The translations under genes were made by a program, and so were the position numbers. Positions 16,438 to 25,708 of a stretch of 64,000 nt of DNA are shown one piece after another. Positions within the stretch are counted from its first letter, which is position 1, and every line of letters begins with the position of its first letter. This DNA is from DATEDA01 sp963754305 (GTDB lineage: Bacteria > Pseudomonadota > Gammaproteobacteria > Burkholderiales > SG8-39), in NCBI GenBank assembly GCA_963754305.1, contig CAVWFR010000024.1, positions 62,001 through 126,000 on the forward strand. The letters run 5' to 3'. The notes under the pieces are model-generated. The model was not told the origin of the DNA. It saw nothing but the letters and a program-made list of their open reading frames with translations, and did no database searches.

Positions 16438-18423
16438 TCAGCTCTCCGGCATCAGCCGCATCGCGAAGTCCGGCTTGAGCTTCGCGTGCGACGGCCAGCC
16501 GGGCCGATCGGGCTCGGGGACTCGCTTCTCTTCGGCGAGCAGGACGTCGGTCAGCCGCACGATCGTGTCGATCTGCTCGGGTTTGAGGTTGCCGTCCCCG
16601 TCCCGTCCGAGCAACCCGGCGCTGCGCAACTCGGCCTCGACGGCGGCGCGGACCTCGTCCGGGTGCCGGGCGTGGCTGTAGCCCGATTCGAAATCGTCGA
16701 TGAAGCGGACGGCGAGCTGCACCGCCGCGAGATACCGCATCCCCCGGTGCGCCGGCCACCCGGGCGCCTTCTCCGCGAAGCGCTCGGCCAGCTTGCGGCC
16801 CGCCTCGCGGCCGAGCTCGGCGAGCCGCGCGATCGCTTCCGGCTTCATGTCGAAGTTGAACGACCCCTCCTCGGCCGCCAGGCAGACATGGGCGACGCGG
16901 TCGCGCGAGGTGGAGAGGCGGAGCTGCTCCTGGTCGGCCCACCACAGCCCGGTGTTGAGCGTCGTCGAGAGATAGCGCTTGAGCTGATCGATCGGGGCGA
17001 CCTCGGTCCACGCCGCCGGGTCGCGCGGCACCGGATCGCGCTCGATCCGCGTCCACCACTCGCGCAGCCAGCCGCGCTCGGCGTTGGGGTCGGCGAACTC
17101 GTGATCCATCCACACCGCGAGGTCGCCGGTTTGCGCGGCGTCGATGTCGGGGTGCCGGCGGCGGAGGTTCAGCGCGAACGTGGGCCACCGCGGCAGCGGC
17201 TTGTCGAAGAGGTGGATCGGCAGGTTGCTGCACACCGCGCCGTCGGCGAACCAGCAGCGCTCGAGCGCGCCCTCCGCCGCCGGCGCCGCCGCACGCCGCT
17301 CGACCGGCATCCGGGTTTCATCGCGCTTGTAGAGCGGCACCGCGCTGAAGAGAACCGGGAGCGCGAAGCTCATCCGCACGCCGACGACGATCGGGACCCG
17401 CGGCGTCTCGGGAAACGGCAGCCGGCGGCTCGTTGCACCGCCGTCGGGCGCGGCGCCGGCGGCCGCCTCCATCGCCTCCACGACCTTGCGCGGAAAGAGC
17501 CGCGCGAACTCCTGCGGATCGAACCAGTATTGCTCGCCGCGCTCGAGCTGCCGGTGCTCGGCGTCGCAGGTGACTCTTACCGGTCGACCGAGGGTAAGGT
17601 TCACGGTCATCAGGCTCAACCGGATGCCCTGCCCGGTGGTCGGGTCCTGCAGCCCCCAAAGATCACCGAACGTGAGCGGAGAGTCGAGCGGCTTCCCGGC
17701 GAGCTCCTGGTAGAGGCCGTAGAGCCAGCCCGTCATGCGCTCCGGTCGCGGATCGGCCCCGGCGGGCTCCGACATCGCGCTGCAGAGGGCGAACCCGTTC
17801 GCCGGCATCCGTTTCACGTCGGCCCAGATTCCGAGCGCCACCAGGATCGACACGAACAGCGCCGCGGCCGCGAACCCGAGCACGGCGACGAGCACGAACG
17901 TCCCCACGCCGACCCCGGGTGCGGCGCTCCAGAGCACGAGGCCGGCGAGCAGCACGGCGATCGCGATGCCGATGAAAGTAAGACCCCCGTATCCCCGCGC
18001 GGCGATGAAGATCGCGGTAAGCCAGCCGCGTTTCCGGAGCGGAAACACCGACGCGAGCACGTTGAAGAGCCGCGCGGTCTCCGGGTCCGGGCCGAACAGG
18101 TGCCTCAGCCGCGTCCAGCCGTCGGCGGTCTTCTCGCCGGCCCAGCCGGCGACATGGTCGATTCCCGCGTACCCCCACGCTTGCGGGTTGCGCGAGCGGC
18201 GCCCGTATTCCGCCGCGGCGAACACACCCGCCGCGCCGGCGCCGGCGGAGGTGCCGCCGATCGACTGCAGGCGATACGTCTTGGCGAGCTCGAGCGCCAC
18301 CCCGGAGTAGACGAAGCCGCTCGCTGCGCCCCCCTTCAGCACGATGTCGCACGGCGCGGCAGCGTCGGCGTAGTCGCGGTTCTTCGACCGAAGCTCCTCG
18401 GCGGAGTGCGGCTTGGGCATCAC
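16438..18423 (-). CDS. Patatin-like phospholipase with internal transmembrane segments
   Basis: A 661-residue protein with the patatin catalytic elements: oxyanion loop KGGAASGFVYSG near residues 30-41, nucleophile serine in GTSAGAGAAG near 57-66, and the dyad aspartate in FADGAVCSNLPIHLF near 392-406. Between them lie two to three hydrophobic segments (about 150-205), which suggests membrane attachment, unlike compact soluble patatins. It likely hydrolyses acyl groups from phospholipids or other lipids. Monocistronic; the start ATG at 18423 is followed by a second ATG. A frame-shifted tail of a close paralogue lies at 14969-15120. Confidence 0.88.
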   Translation of the reverse strand: MMPKPHSAEELRSKNRDYADAAAPCDIVLKGGAASGFVYSGVALELAKTYRLQSIGGTSAGAGAAGVFAAAEYGRRSRNPQAWGYAGIDHVAGWAGEKTADGWTRLRHLFGPDPETARLFNVLASVFPLRKRGWLTAIFIAARGYGGLTFIGIAIAVLLAGLVLWSAAPGVGVGTFVLVAVLGFAAAALFVSILVALGIWADVKRMPANGFALCSAMSEPAGADPRPERMTGWLYGLYQELAGKPLDSPLTFGDLWGLQDPTTGQGIRLSLMTVNLTLGRPVRVTCDAEHRQLERGEQYWFDPQEFARLFPRKVVEAMEAAAGAAPDGGATSRRLPFPETPRVPIVVGVRMSFALPVLFSAVPLYKRDETRMPVERRAAAPAAEGALERCWFADGAVCSNLPIHLFDKPLPRWPTFALNLRRRHPDIDAAQTGDLAVWMDHEFADPNAERGWLREWWTRIERDPVPRDPAAWTEVAPIDQLKRYLSTTLNTGLWWADQEQLRLSTSRDRVAHVCLAAEEGSFNFDMKPEAIARLAELGREAGRKLAERFAEKAPGWPAHRGMRYLAAVQLAVRFIDDFESGYSHARHPDEVRAAVEAELRSAGLLGRDGDGNLKPEQIDTIVRLTDVLLAEEKRVPEPDRPGWPSHAKLKPDFAMRLMPES

Positions 18424-18541
18424 GGTTCTCCGAGTGGCTAAGCGGGACTGGCCGGGCGCGTAGCGCGCGTCGGCGCTTCAAGCGCCGGGAGAGTAACGCA
18501 CCTCGAGGACCGGTTACGCCGGTGCGAGGCGATCAAGACGG

Positions 18542-18565
18542 GACTTGCCGCCGTGGCGGCGAGTC
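18542..18565 (-). terminator. Stem-loop downstream of rpoS
   Basis: The 11-bp arms GACTTGCCGCC (18542-18552) and GGCGGCGAGTC (18555-18565) pair with one G-T step around a two-base loop, about 50 bases after the rpoS stop on the transcribed strand. There is no clear T-run, so it may be a weak terminator or an mRNA 3'-end stabiliser. A second, shorter dyad, GGCGCTTCAAGCGCC, occurs at 18472-18486. Confidence 0.5.
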
Positions 18566-18615
18566 TTCCGAGCTGGGGGCACCAGGGGGCGCGTCCCGCG
18601 TGGCGTCAGAACCCG

Positions 18616-19596
18616 CTAGAGCAGCACGTCCTTCGAGAGCCCGCAGCGCTTGAGCACGCGACGCAGCTGCGCCAGCGCCTCGAGCTGGATCTGGCGCACG
18701 CGCTCGCGGGTGACGTCGAGGCGTTCGGCGACCACTTCGAGCGTGCAGGCGTCGTGGCCGTTCAGTCCGAAGCGCTGCTCGATCACCGAGCGCTGCTTCT
18801 CGTTCAGCTGCCCGAGCCACTCGCGCACCAGGATCCCGATCTCGCTCGTCGCGAGCTCCTGCTCCGGCGAGACGCCGGCATCGTCGGCGATCGACTCGCC
18901 GATCGAGAGCATGGGATCGATGTCGAGCGGCGCATCGAGCGAGGCGAGGTGCTCGTTGTGCGCCAGCACGCGGCGCACCTCGTCCGGCTCGCGACCGAGT
19001 AGATGCGCGATGTCCTCGACCCGTGGCTCGCGCTCGACGGAGGCCTCGAGGTGGCGCCGGGCGCGCAGCACGACGTTCAGCTCCCGGATCACGTGCACCG
19101 GCAGCCGGATGGTGCGCGCCTGATTCATGATCGCGCGCTCGACGTTCTGGCGGATCCACCACGTCGCGTAGGTCGAGAAGCGGAAGCCGCGCTCCGGGTC
19201 GAACTTCTCCAGCGCGTGAATCAACCCGAGGTTGCCTTCCTCGACGAGGTCGAGCAGCGGCACGCCGCGGTTGAGATACTGCTTGGCGACGTTCACGACC
19301 AGCCGCAGGTTGTGCTCGATCATCTTCTGCCGCGCGCCGAAGTCGCCGCCCGCCGCGCGGCGGGCGTAGGCGAGCTCCTCTTCGGGCGCAAAGAGCCGGT
19401 TCAGCCCGATCTCGTGCAGGTAGAGCTGGGTGACGTCGGACAGGAAGTCGGCCGGCTCCACCGGTGCCTCAGCTTCGCGCGCGTCCAGCGCTTCCTCGCC
19501 CGCCTCGAGCGCTTCGCGCAGTGCCTCGGCCACAGGCGGCGACCCGGCTTCGAGGAGATCGTCGGGTGGAATCGAGTCCTGGTCGGCGGCGTTCAT
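18616..19596 (-). CDS. rpoS: RNA polymerase sigma factor RpoS (stationary-phase/general stress)
   Basis: A 326-residue group 2 sigma factor. Region 1.2 (ADFLSDVTQLYLHEIGL, from about residue 49) is followed by regions 2.1-2.4 (MIEHNLRLVVNVAKQYLNRG, DLVEEGNLGLIHALEKFD, then the -10 recognition helix FSTYATWWIRQNVERAI). Region 4 ends in a helix-turn-helix (TLEVVAERLDVTRERVRQIQ). The motif set and the position directly after nlpD identify RpoS. Its ATG overlaps the nlpD stop (ATGA, 19593-19596). In other proteobacteria an rpoS promoter lies inside nlpD; that cannot be verified here. Confidence 0.96.
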   Translation of the reverse strand: MNAADQDSIPPDDLLEAGSPPVAEALREALEAGEEALDAREAEAPVEPADFLSDVTQLYLHEIGLNRLFAPEEELAYARRAAGGDFGARQKMIEHNLRLVVNVAKQYLNRGVPLLDLVEEGNLGLIHALEKFDPERGFRFSTYATWWIRQNVERAIMNQARTIRLPVHVIRELNVVLRARRHLEASVEREPRVEDIAHLLGREPDEVRRVLAHNEHLASLDAPLDIDPMLSIGESIADDAGVSPEQELATSEIGILVREWLGQLNEKQRSVIEQRFGLNGHDACTLEVVAERLDVTRERVRQIQLEALAQLRRVLKRCGLSKDVLL

Positions 19597-20669
19597 CGGC
19601 TCGGCAGGTATTGGAGCGGATCGACGGGCTTGCCCAGCCGGCGGATCTCGAAGTGGAGCCTGGGCGTCTCCGCTCCGCTCGACCCGACCTCGGCGATCTT
19701 CTGCCCTCTGGTCACGGTCTGACCCTCTTTTACCAAGATCTGGCTGTTGTGGGCATAAGCCGAAAGATAGGTGCCGTTGTGCCGGATGATCACGAGCTTC
19801 CCGTACGCCGGTATCCCTTCGCCGCTGTAGACCACCCTGCCGGGCGCGGATGCCTGGACCGGATCACCGAGCCGGCCGGCGATGTCGACGCCCTTGCTCG
19901 AGGCACCGTTGAACGTCGCGACCACCTTGCCGGCGGCCGGCCAGACCCAATCGACCCGTTCGTCCGCGCCCTCGGGCTCCGGCCGCGCCGGCGGAGCGGG
20001 CTCCGCCCTCGCGGCAGGCGGCGGCGGGTCGGCGGGCTTTGCCGCCGGCGCCGCTGCCGGCGGGGCTTCGGGCTTGGGTGCGACGGCGAGGCGCGTCGCG
20101 TCCCCGCGCTGGATGGTGGCGAGATTTTCGTCGGAGTACGGCAGCCGCAGACCTTTCGGCTCCGTCCTCAGCCCGCCGCTCGCGATCGGTGCAGAGGCCG
20201 GCGAAGACGGGGCACTCGCCGGCGCGTCCGCGCCGCCCAGCGGCCGGCCGGCGATCGCCGGCGGGCCGGTGACGGGGCTCACGACGACGCCGTCGGGGGT
20301 TGCCCCGACGGCCGGCGGCGGCCTGATCGACAGGACCTGGCCGACTTGCAGACGGGACGGGTCGGTGATCTGGTTCCAGGCCGCGAGCTCGCGCCAGTCG
20401 GCCCCGTTATCGAGCGCGATGCTGTAGAGCGTGTCGCCACGCTTCACTACATAAGTGTCGGGGACCCCCGGGACAGCGGGTGTCTGTGCGGACGCCGCGG
20501 GCGCGGGCTTCGCGACGGCGGCCGGTCGCGTGCGCTCGTCCACCGGCGCGGGCGAGCGCGCGGTGCATGCGACCACGCCGAGCGCAGCGAGCACGACCGC
20601 AGCGAGGCGTACACGCCGCGCCAGGGTAGCGAACCCTTCCCGATGCCCGTCGTGCTGGTGCCGCCTCAT
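19593..20669 (-). CDS. nlpD: NlpD-type murein hydrolase activator lipoprotein (LysM + degenerate LytM)
   Basis: A 358-residue predicted outer-membrane lipoprotein: N-terminal basic region, hydrophobic LAAVVLAALGVVAC with the lipidation cysteine near 35, a LysM domain (TYVVKRGDTLYSIALDNG, near 74-115), a long Pro/Ala linker, and a C-terminal M23/LytM domain. In the latter, the first zinc ligand is replaced (SKGVDIAG instead of the HxGxD pattern), so it should be catalytically inactive, as in NlpD/EnvC, which activate amidases during division. The ATG at 20669 is chosen because it overlaps the pcm stop (ATGA) and precedes the signal sequence. Confidence 0.94.
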   Translation of the reverse strand: MRRHQHDGHREGFATLARRVRLAAVVLAALGVVACTARSPAPVDERTRPAAVAKPAPAASAQTPAVPGVPDTYVVKRGDTLYSIALDNGADWRELAAWNQITDPSRLQVGQVLSIRPPPAVGATPDGVVVSPVTGPPAIAGRPLGGADAPASAPSSPASAPIASGGLRTEPKGLRLPYSDENLATIQRGDATRLAVAPKPEAPPAAAPAAKPADPPPPAARAEPAPPARPEPEGADERVDWVWPAAGKVVATFNGASSKGVDIAGRLGDPVQASAPGRVVYSGEGIPAYGKLVIIRHNGTYLSAYAHNSQILVKEGQTVTRGQKIAEVGSSGAETPRLHFEIRRLGKPVDPLQYLPSR

Positions 20670-21325
20670 CCCTTTCCCACCCGCAGCGGCACGAAGCGGA
20701 CCGCATCCAGCCGGTGCTCCTTCACGCCGGCCGCGGTGCGCTCGAACACGCGGAGCCGCTGCTCGTCGGTACCGACCGGGATGACCAGCCGGCCGCCGCG
20801 CGCGAGCTGCGCGAGCAGCGCTTTCGGCACCTCGGGCGCCGCCGCCGCGACGACGACCGCATCGAACGGCGCGACTTCCGCCAGGCCCGCGTAGCCGTCG
20901 CCATGAAGCAGCCGCAGGTTCGCGATCCGCAGCGGGCGCAGGTTGGCGCGCGCCTTTTGCGCGAGCGCCGCGATCCGCTCGATGGAGTACGCCTCCTTGG
21001 CGAGCCGGGCGATCAGCGCCGCCTGGTAGCCGCACCCGGTGCCCACTTCCAGCACGCGATCGAGGTCGCGTCCCGCGCGCGCCGCCTCGAGCATGCGCGC
21101 AACGGTGTACGGCCGGGAGATCGACTGCTCGAAACCGATCGGCAGCGCGGCCTCTTCGTAGGCGCGCGTCGCGAGCGCCTCCTCGACGAACGCGTGCCGC
21201 GGGACGGCTGCCATCGCCGCGAGCACCGCCTCGTCCGCAATGCCCGCCGCGCGCAGCCGCGCGACCATCCGGTCACACGTGCGCTGCGACGTCATGCCGA
21301 TGCCGCGCGGTAGGACGGCGGTCAT
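20666..21325 (-). CDS. pcm: Protein-L-isoaspartate O-methyltransferase
   Basis: A 219-residue SAM-dependent enzyme that repairs isoaspartyl residues in aged proteins. Visible are the substrate-entry segment SQRTCDRMVARLRAAGI, the pre-motif GFEQSISRPYTVARMLEAA, SAM motif I VLEVGTGCGYQAALIARL (about 82-99) and the post-I acidic strand. The length equals the family norm. ATG at 21325 overlaps the surE stop, and its own stop overlaps the nlpD start, so translation of the cluster is coupled. Classical placement between surE and nlpD. Confidence 0.96.
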   Translation of the reverse strand: MTAVLPRGIGMTSQRTCDRMVARLRAAGIADEAVLAAMAAVPRHAFVEEALATRAYEEAALPIGFEQSISRPYTVARMLEAARAGRDLDRVLEVGTGCGYQAALIARLAKEAYSIERIAALAQKARANLRPLRIANLRLLHGDGYAGLAEVAPFDAVVVAAAAPEVPKALLAQLARGGRLVIPVGTDEQRLRVFERTAAGVKEHRLDAVRFVPLRVGKG

Positions 21326-22062
21326 TCCAGCCAGGCCTTCACCAGCGCGATCTGCGGCTGGTGCGTCAAGTCCATCTGCAGCGGCGTGATCGAGACGCGG
21401 CCCGCCGCCACCGCGTGGAAATCCGTTCCCGGCCCCGCATCCTGCGCTTCGCCCGCCGCGCCGATCCAGTAGACAGTCTGGCCGCGCGGGTTGGTCATCT
21501 TTACTACGCCTTCGGCCTTGTGCCGCTTGCCGAGGCGCGTCACATCGCGGCCGGTAAGCGCCTCGAACGGGGTATCGGGCACGTTCACGTTGAGGAGCAC
21601 CGGCTGCGCGGCCGGCTCACGCGCGAACCGCTCGACCAGCTCGCGCACGACTCTGCCCGCCGTGTCGTAATGCCGTCCTTCCTTGCTCGTGAGCGACACC
21701 GCGATCGACGGGATGCCGAGCAGATAGCCCTCGGTCGCCGCCGCCACGGTGCCGGAGTAGATCGTGTCGTCGCCCATGTTCGCACCGAGGTTGATGCCGG
21801 AGACGACGATGTCGGGCAGCTCGGCGAGGAAGCCGGTGACCGCGAGATGGACGCAATCGGTGGGAGTGCCGTCGACAAAGAGGAACCCGTTCGCCGAGCG
21901 CCGCACCGACAGCGGCCGGTCGAGCGTGAGCGAGTTGGAGGCGCCGCTGCGATCGCGCTCGGGCGCGACCACCGTCACCTCGCCCACCCCTTCCAGCGCC
22001 GCCGCCAGCGCCGCGAGACCAGGCGCGAAATAGCCGTCATCGTTGGAGAGCAGGATCCGCAC
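21322..22062 (-). CDS. surE: 5'/3'-nucleotidase SurE
   Basis: A 246-residue metal-dependent nucleotidase/polyphosphatase. The N-terminal metal-binding motif MRILLSNDDGYFAPGL holds Asp8 and Asp9; SGxN ligands follow in VSGINLGANMGDDTIYSGTV, and APERDRSGASNSLT is the substrate-loop signature. First gene of the surE-pcm-nlpD-rpoS unit, which links damage repair, envelope division control and stationary-phase regulation. The promoter is expected in the 142 bases between surE and the divergent dehydrogenase gene. Confidence 0.96.
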   Translation of the reverse strand: MRILLSNDDGYFAPGLAALAAALEGVGEVTVVAPERDRSGASNSLTLDRPLSVRRSANGFLFVDGTPTDCVHLAVTGFLAELPDIVVSGINLGANMGDDTIYSGTVAAATEGYLLGIPSIAVSLTSKEGRHYDTAGRVVRELVERFAREPAAQPVLLNVNVPDTPFEALTGRDVTRLGKRHKAEGVVKMTNPRGQTVYWIGAAGEAQDAGPGTDFHAVAAGRVSITPLQMDLTHQPQIALVKAWLE

Positions 22063-22204
22063 GCCCGCCCTACGGTGGATCGAGGACGAGCGAGCGGCGG
22101 CGCGTGTCGGCTGCGTAATGCGCGTGCATCATGCGGGGGCGATTATATTCCAGCGTGCACCCCGGGACGCGACATTCTGCCCGCCCCGCCCTTACAATTC
22201 CGGC

Positions 22205-23233
22205 ATGTCTCGCGCTGCGTTCCGCGTCGGCATCACGCCGACGGTCCTCGACTCTGCCGGGCGGCCGATCTTCGATCCGTCGGCGCTCGAGCTGCTCGAC
22301 GTGCCGGGTATCGAGTGGGAGTACATCGCGGAGACCGCGCTCGAGGTGCCGCCCGAGGTCGGGCGCCGCTACGACGCGGTGTGCGCGATGACCGCGCGGT
22401 TCACGCGCGCGCTCTTCGCCGCCGGGGACCATCGGCTCAAACTCATCTCGCGTTTCGGCGTCGGCTACGATGCGATCGACGTCCCCGCGTGCACCGAGAA
22501 CGGCGTGCTGATCGCGATCGCTCCCGACGGCGTGCGCCGACCGGTGGCGACCAATGTCATCACCTTCGTCCTCGCGCTCGCGCAGAAGCTGTTCCTCAAG
22601 GACCGCCTGACGCGCAGCGGGCGCTGGCTCGAAAAGGGCGATCACATGGGCATGGGGGTCACCGGCCGCACGCTGGGCGCGATCGGGATGGGCAACATCG
22701 GCGCCGAGGTGTTCCGGCTCGCGGCACCGTTCGGGATGCGCCACATCGCGTGCGATCCGAACGTCTCCGCCGCACAGGCGCGGGCCCTGAACGCCGAGCT
22801 GGTGGACCTCGACACGCTGTTGCGCACGGCCGACTTCGTGTGCGTGATGTGCCCGCTGAGCGACACGACGCGTGGCCTGATCGGCCCGCGCGAGCTGGCG
22901 CTGATGAAGCCCACGGCGTTCCTGATCAACACCGCCCGCGGGCCGATCGTGCAGGAGCGGGCGCTTTACGAGGCGCTCGCGGAGCGGCGGATCGCCGGCG
23001 CGGCGCTCGACGTGTTCGAGGTCGAGCCGACTCCGGCCGACAATCCGATCCTCGCGCTCGACAACGTGATCGTCACGCCGCACGGCTTTTGCTTCACCGA
23101 CGAGTGCCTCACCGGTCTCGCGCGGAGCGCCTTCGCCGCGGTGGCGGCGGTCGCGGCGGGGCGCGCGCCGAAGCACGTCGTCAACCGCGACGCGCTCGCG
23201 CATCCGCGGCTCGCGGGGCTCGTGGCCCACTGA
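22205..23233 (+). CDS. D-isomer-specific 2-hydroxyacid dehydrogenase (phosphoglycerate dehydrogenase-like)
   Basis: A 342-residue NAD(P)-dependent dehydrogenase. The Rossmann glycine motif GMGNIG lies at 161-166. Catalytic residues are all present: Arg245 in NTARGP, Glu274 in DVFEVEP and His293 in TPHG. The enzyme would interconvert a 2-keto acid and a D-2-hydroxyacid; substrate not assignable, though hydroxypyruvate or phosphoglycerate are possible. ATG at 22205 is used because the conserved N-terminal strand begins there and the longer frame runs antisense to the surE promoter region. It ends 6 bases before the convergent hutF. Confidence 0.9.
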   Translation: MSRAAFRVGITPTVLDSAGRPIFDPSALELLDVPGIEWEYIAETALEVPPEVGRRYDAVCAMTARFTRALFAAGDHRLKLISRFGVGYDAIDVPACTENGVLIAIAPDGVRRPVATNVITFVLALAQKLFLKDRLTRSGRWLEKGDHMGMGVTGRTLGAIGMGNIGAEVFRLAAPFGMRHIACDPNVSAAQARALNAELVDLDTLLRTADFVCVMCPLSDTTRGLIGPRELALMKPTAFLINTARGPIVQERALYEALAERRIAGAALDVFEVEPTPADNPILALDNVIVTPHGFCFTDECLTGLARSAFAAVAAVAAGRAPKHVVNRDALAHPRLAGLVAH

Positions 23234-23239
23234 TCGAGG

Positions 23240-24601
23240 TCAGGACCGCCGGGCGATCGCCCGCCGGAATGCGGCGAAGATCCGCGCCTCGTCCGGATGA
23301 CGGCCGTCGGCGACGACTCTCCGCCCGCCGACGAACACGTCGCGGACCGGATTCGCATTGCCGGCGAAGATGAAAGCATCGAGGAGCGCTTCCGACGGCC
23401 GCTCTGCGAGCGCCGGCGCATCGGGATCGAGCACCACGAAATCGGCGCGCTCGCCCGGCGCCAGCCCGCCGATGCGTCGGCCCGACGCTCGCGCGCCACC
23501 GACGAGCGCGGCACGGTAGAGCGTCTCGCCCGTCGACGGGGAAAAGGGCGTGGCGGCAATGCTCCGCCGGCGGTGGACGAGCCGCTGCCCGTACTCGAGC
23601 ATGCGCAGCTCCTCGATCGCGGAGACTGAAACATTGCTGTCGGAGCCGATGCCGAACGCGCCGTCGCGCTGCAGATAGCGCGCGAGCGGGAACACGCCGT
23701 CGCCGAGATTCGCCTCGGTCGTCGGGCACAGCCCGGCCACCGCGCCCGAGCCCGCCAGCGCGTCGGTTTCAGCGTCGGTCATGTGCGTCGCATGAACCAG
23801 GCACCAGCGCGCATCCACCGCGTGCCGGTCGAGGAGCCACTCCACCGGCCGCCGCCCGCTCCACGCCACGCAATCGGCCACCTCCCGCTCTTGCTCGGCG
23901 ACGTGGATGTGGATCGGGGCCGTGGCGTCGAGGGCTGCGAGCGCATCCAGCGCATCGCTCAGCGCGTCCGGAGGCACCGCGCGCAACGAGTGAGGCGCGA
24001 GCCCGAAGCGCACGGCGGGATGCGCCGCCCGCAAGGCGGCGATCATCGCGACGATCCGGTCCGGCGTGCCGAGAAACCGGCGCTGGGCAGACTGCGGCGG
24101 CGCGCCCCCAAAATCCGCGGTCATGTACAGCACCGGCAGCAACGTGAGCCCGATGCCGGCGGCAGTCGCGGCGGCGACGATGCGCTCGCTCGTCTCGGCC
24201 GGATTCGCGTACGCGGCGCCCGCGGGATCGTGGTGCAGATAGTGGAACTCGCAGACCGAGGTGAATCCGCCCTTCAGCGCCTCGACGTAGAGTTGAGCGG
24301 CGATCGCCTCGATGTCGTCGGGCTCCAGGCGCGCGACGAGCGCATACATCGCCTCGCGCCAGGTCCAGAAGCTGTCGTCGCTGCCGGAGCGCCGCTCCGC
24401 GAGGCCCGCCATCGCGCGCTGGAAAGCGTGACAGTGCAAGTCGCAGAGCGCCGGAAGCACCGGTCCGCGGAGCCGCTCGGCGCCGTTCGGCAGTGCGCCC
24501 GCCTTCGCGGCGACGATCGCGCCGGCGGCATCGACCTCGACGCGCACTTCGGTCGCCCAGCCCGTCGGAAGCCAAGCGGCGGCGGCGAAGAACGCGCTCA
24601 C
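23240..24601 (-). CDS. hutF: Formimidoylglutamate deiminase
   Basis: A 453-residue amidohydrolase converting N-formimidoyl-L-glutamate to N-formyl-L-glutamate in histidine degradation. The metal-binding pair His56 and His58 lies in DLHCHAFQRAMAGL, the HutF signature. IHIHVAEQEREVADC carries further zinc ligands, and GIGSDSNVSVSAIEELRMLEYGQRL is diagnostic. The start is GTG at 24601, 13 bases after the preceding gene, so the two likely form a unit. No other hut genes are in the window, so this is an isolated member of the pathway. Length matches the family (about 455). Confidence 0.93.
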   Translation of the reverse strand: MSAFFAAAAWLPTGWATEVRVEVDAAGAIVAAKAGALPNGAERLRGPVLPALCDLHCHAFQRAMAGLAERRSGSDDSFWTWREAMYALVARLEPDDIEAIAAQLYVEALKGGFTSVCEFHYLHHDPAGAAYANPAETSERIVAAATAAGIGLTLLPVLYMTADFGGAPPQSAQRRFLGTPDRIVAMIAALRAAHPAVRFGLAPHSLRAVPPDALSDALDALAALDATAPIHIHVAEQEREVADCVAWSGRRPVEWLLDRHAVDARWCLVHATHMTDAETDALAGSGAVAGLCPTTEANLGDGVFPLARYLQRDGAFGIGSDSNVSVSAIEELRMLEYGQRLVHRRRSIAATPFSPSTGETLYRAALVGGARASGRRIGGLAPGERADFVVLDPDAPALAERPSEALLDAFIFAGNANPVRDVFVGGRRVVADGRHPDEARIFAAFRRAIARRS

Positions 24602-24614
24602 GAGCCCGGGCGGG

Positions 24615-25511
24615 TCACTGGCCGAGCGCGCGCGTCACGTCGTCGAACAGCTCGTCGACTGCGAACCGCCGCGGGATGAGCCGCTGCCGGTACACGTAGT
24701 CGATGGCGACCTCGAGATTGCGGCGATTCGCCGCGAGCCCGAACGGCGTCGTATCGAGCTCGCCCCTGGGCGGCGAGCCGGCCGCCGTCTTGCTCGCGGC
24801 AAGCAAGCGGTAGATCTCGCGCACCGCGCGCGGATTCGCACGCGACAGCGACTCTTTCACGACCACCATGTGGTTGATCTGCAGCGCACCGTGCTTCGCC
24901 TGCCACGCTTGTGCCGCTGCCGCGGGATCGGGGATGAGCGGCGCGAGCCGCGGGTCGGTCGGAATCTCGCCGACGATCGCCGCGTCGAGCTCGCCCGCGA
25001 GCAGCATGCCCACGAGGTCCTTTCCCGCGGGCGCGCGCTCGAGGTTCGGCGGATCGCGAAACTCCGCGACGTGCGGCGCCTCGAACGCGACCCAGCGCAC
25101 GCGATCGAGGTCGAGCCCGTAGTCCTCGGCGAGGATGCCGCGCACCCAGGTCGCCGTCGTGACCGAGTACGAGCGCATGCCGACGCGGCGGCCGGCGAGA
25201 TCCCCGGGGGCGAGCGGACCACGCTCCGCGTCGTACACGATGTAGGGATGCTGGAAGCGGCCGACGAGCACCGCGGGCAGCAGCACTAGCGGCTTGCCGT
25301 GCGCCCTGGCGACGAGAAAGGTGACGATTGCCAGCTCGGCGACGTCGAACTCGAGATCCCGCACCACGCGTTTGAACGCCGCGCTCGCGGTCTTGACCTG
25401 GGCAAAATCGAACGCGACGGATGCGGAGCGCAGCTCGCCTCTCCGCAGCGCAGCCGTGACCGGGTAGTCGCCGAGCAGCGCCGGCAGGGTGATGCGTTCG
25501 GGTTCGCTCAT
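24615..25511 (-). CDS. 4,5-dihydroxyphthalate decarboxylase-like / periplasmic-binding-fold protein
   Basis: A 298-residue protein without a signal peptide. The opening ITLPALLGDYPVTAALRRGEL and the central GRRVGMRSYSVTTATWVRGIL plus VVKESLSRANPRAVREIY match the Pht5-like group, which shares the fold of ABC/NMT1 binding proteins but is cytosolic in some members. It could be a decarboxylase or an unexported ligand-binding protein; I cannot separate these from sequence. It is followed after 13 bases by hutF and is divergent from an acyl-CoA racemase gene (197 bases between). Confidence 0.7.
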   Translation of the reverse strand: MSEPERITLPALLGDYPVTAALRRGELRSASVAFDFAQVKTASAAFKRVVRDLEFDVAELAIVTFLVARAHGKPLVLLPAVLVGRFQHPYIVYDAERGPLAPGDLAGRRVGMRSYSVTTATWVRGILAEDYGLDLDRVRWVAFEAPHVAEFRDPPNLERAPAGKDLVGMLLAGELDAAIVGEIPTDPRLAPLIPDPAAAAQAWQAKHGALQINHMVVVKESLSRANPRAVREIYRLLAASKTAAGSPPRGELDTTPFGLAANRRNLEVAIDYVYRQRLIPRRFAVDELFDDVTRALGQ

Positions 25512-25708
25512 CTCGACGCTCGCTGAAGAGAGAAACGCCGGGTTGGTGGCGATCCTCTAAGGTCGAGAAGCACGAGGGGGGCGTGCCCCCTCGTAGCGTG
25601 AAGGCTCGAGGCTCGAATCGCGCGGGCGCGCGCTGATGTTCGAGCGCCTCGAGCGGGCTGTCAAGCGCGCGCACGCCGCATGCACGCCGCAGGATAAGAT
25701 CGGGGCCG

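Noticed and set aside
16486..18441. Long plus-strand frame opposite the patatin gene
   Set aside because: The patatin has all catalytic motifs; the opposite frame has none.
18472..18486. GGCGCTTCAAGCGCC as terminator of the patatin gene
   Set aside because: It lies upstream of the patatin start, about 130 bases after rpoS, and has no T-run; at most a minor dyad.
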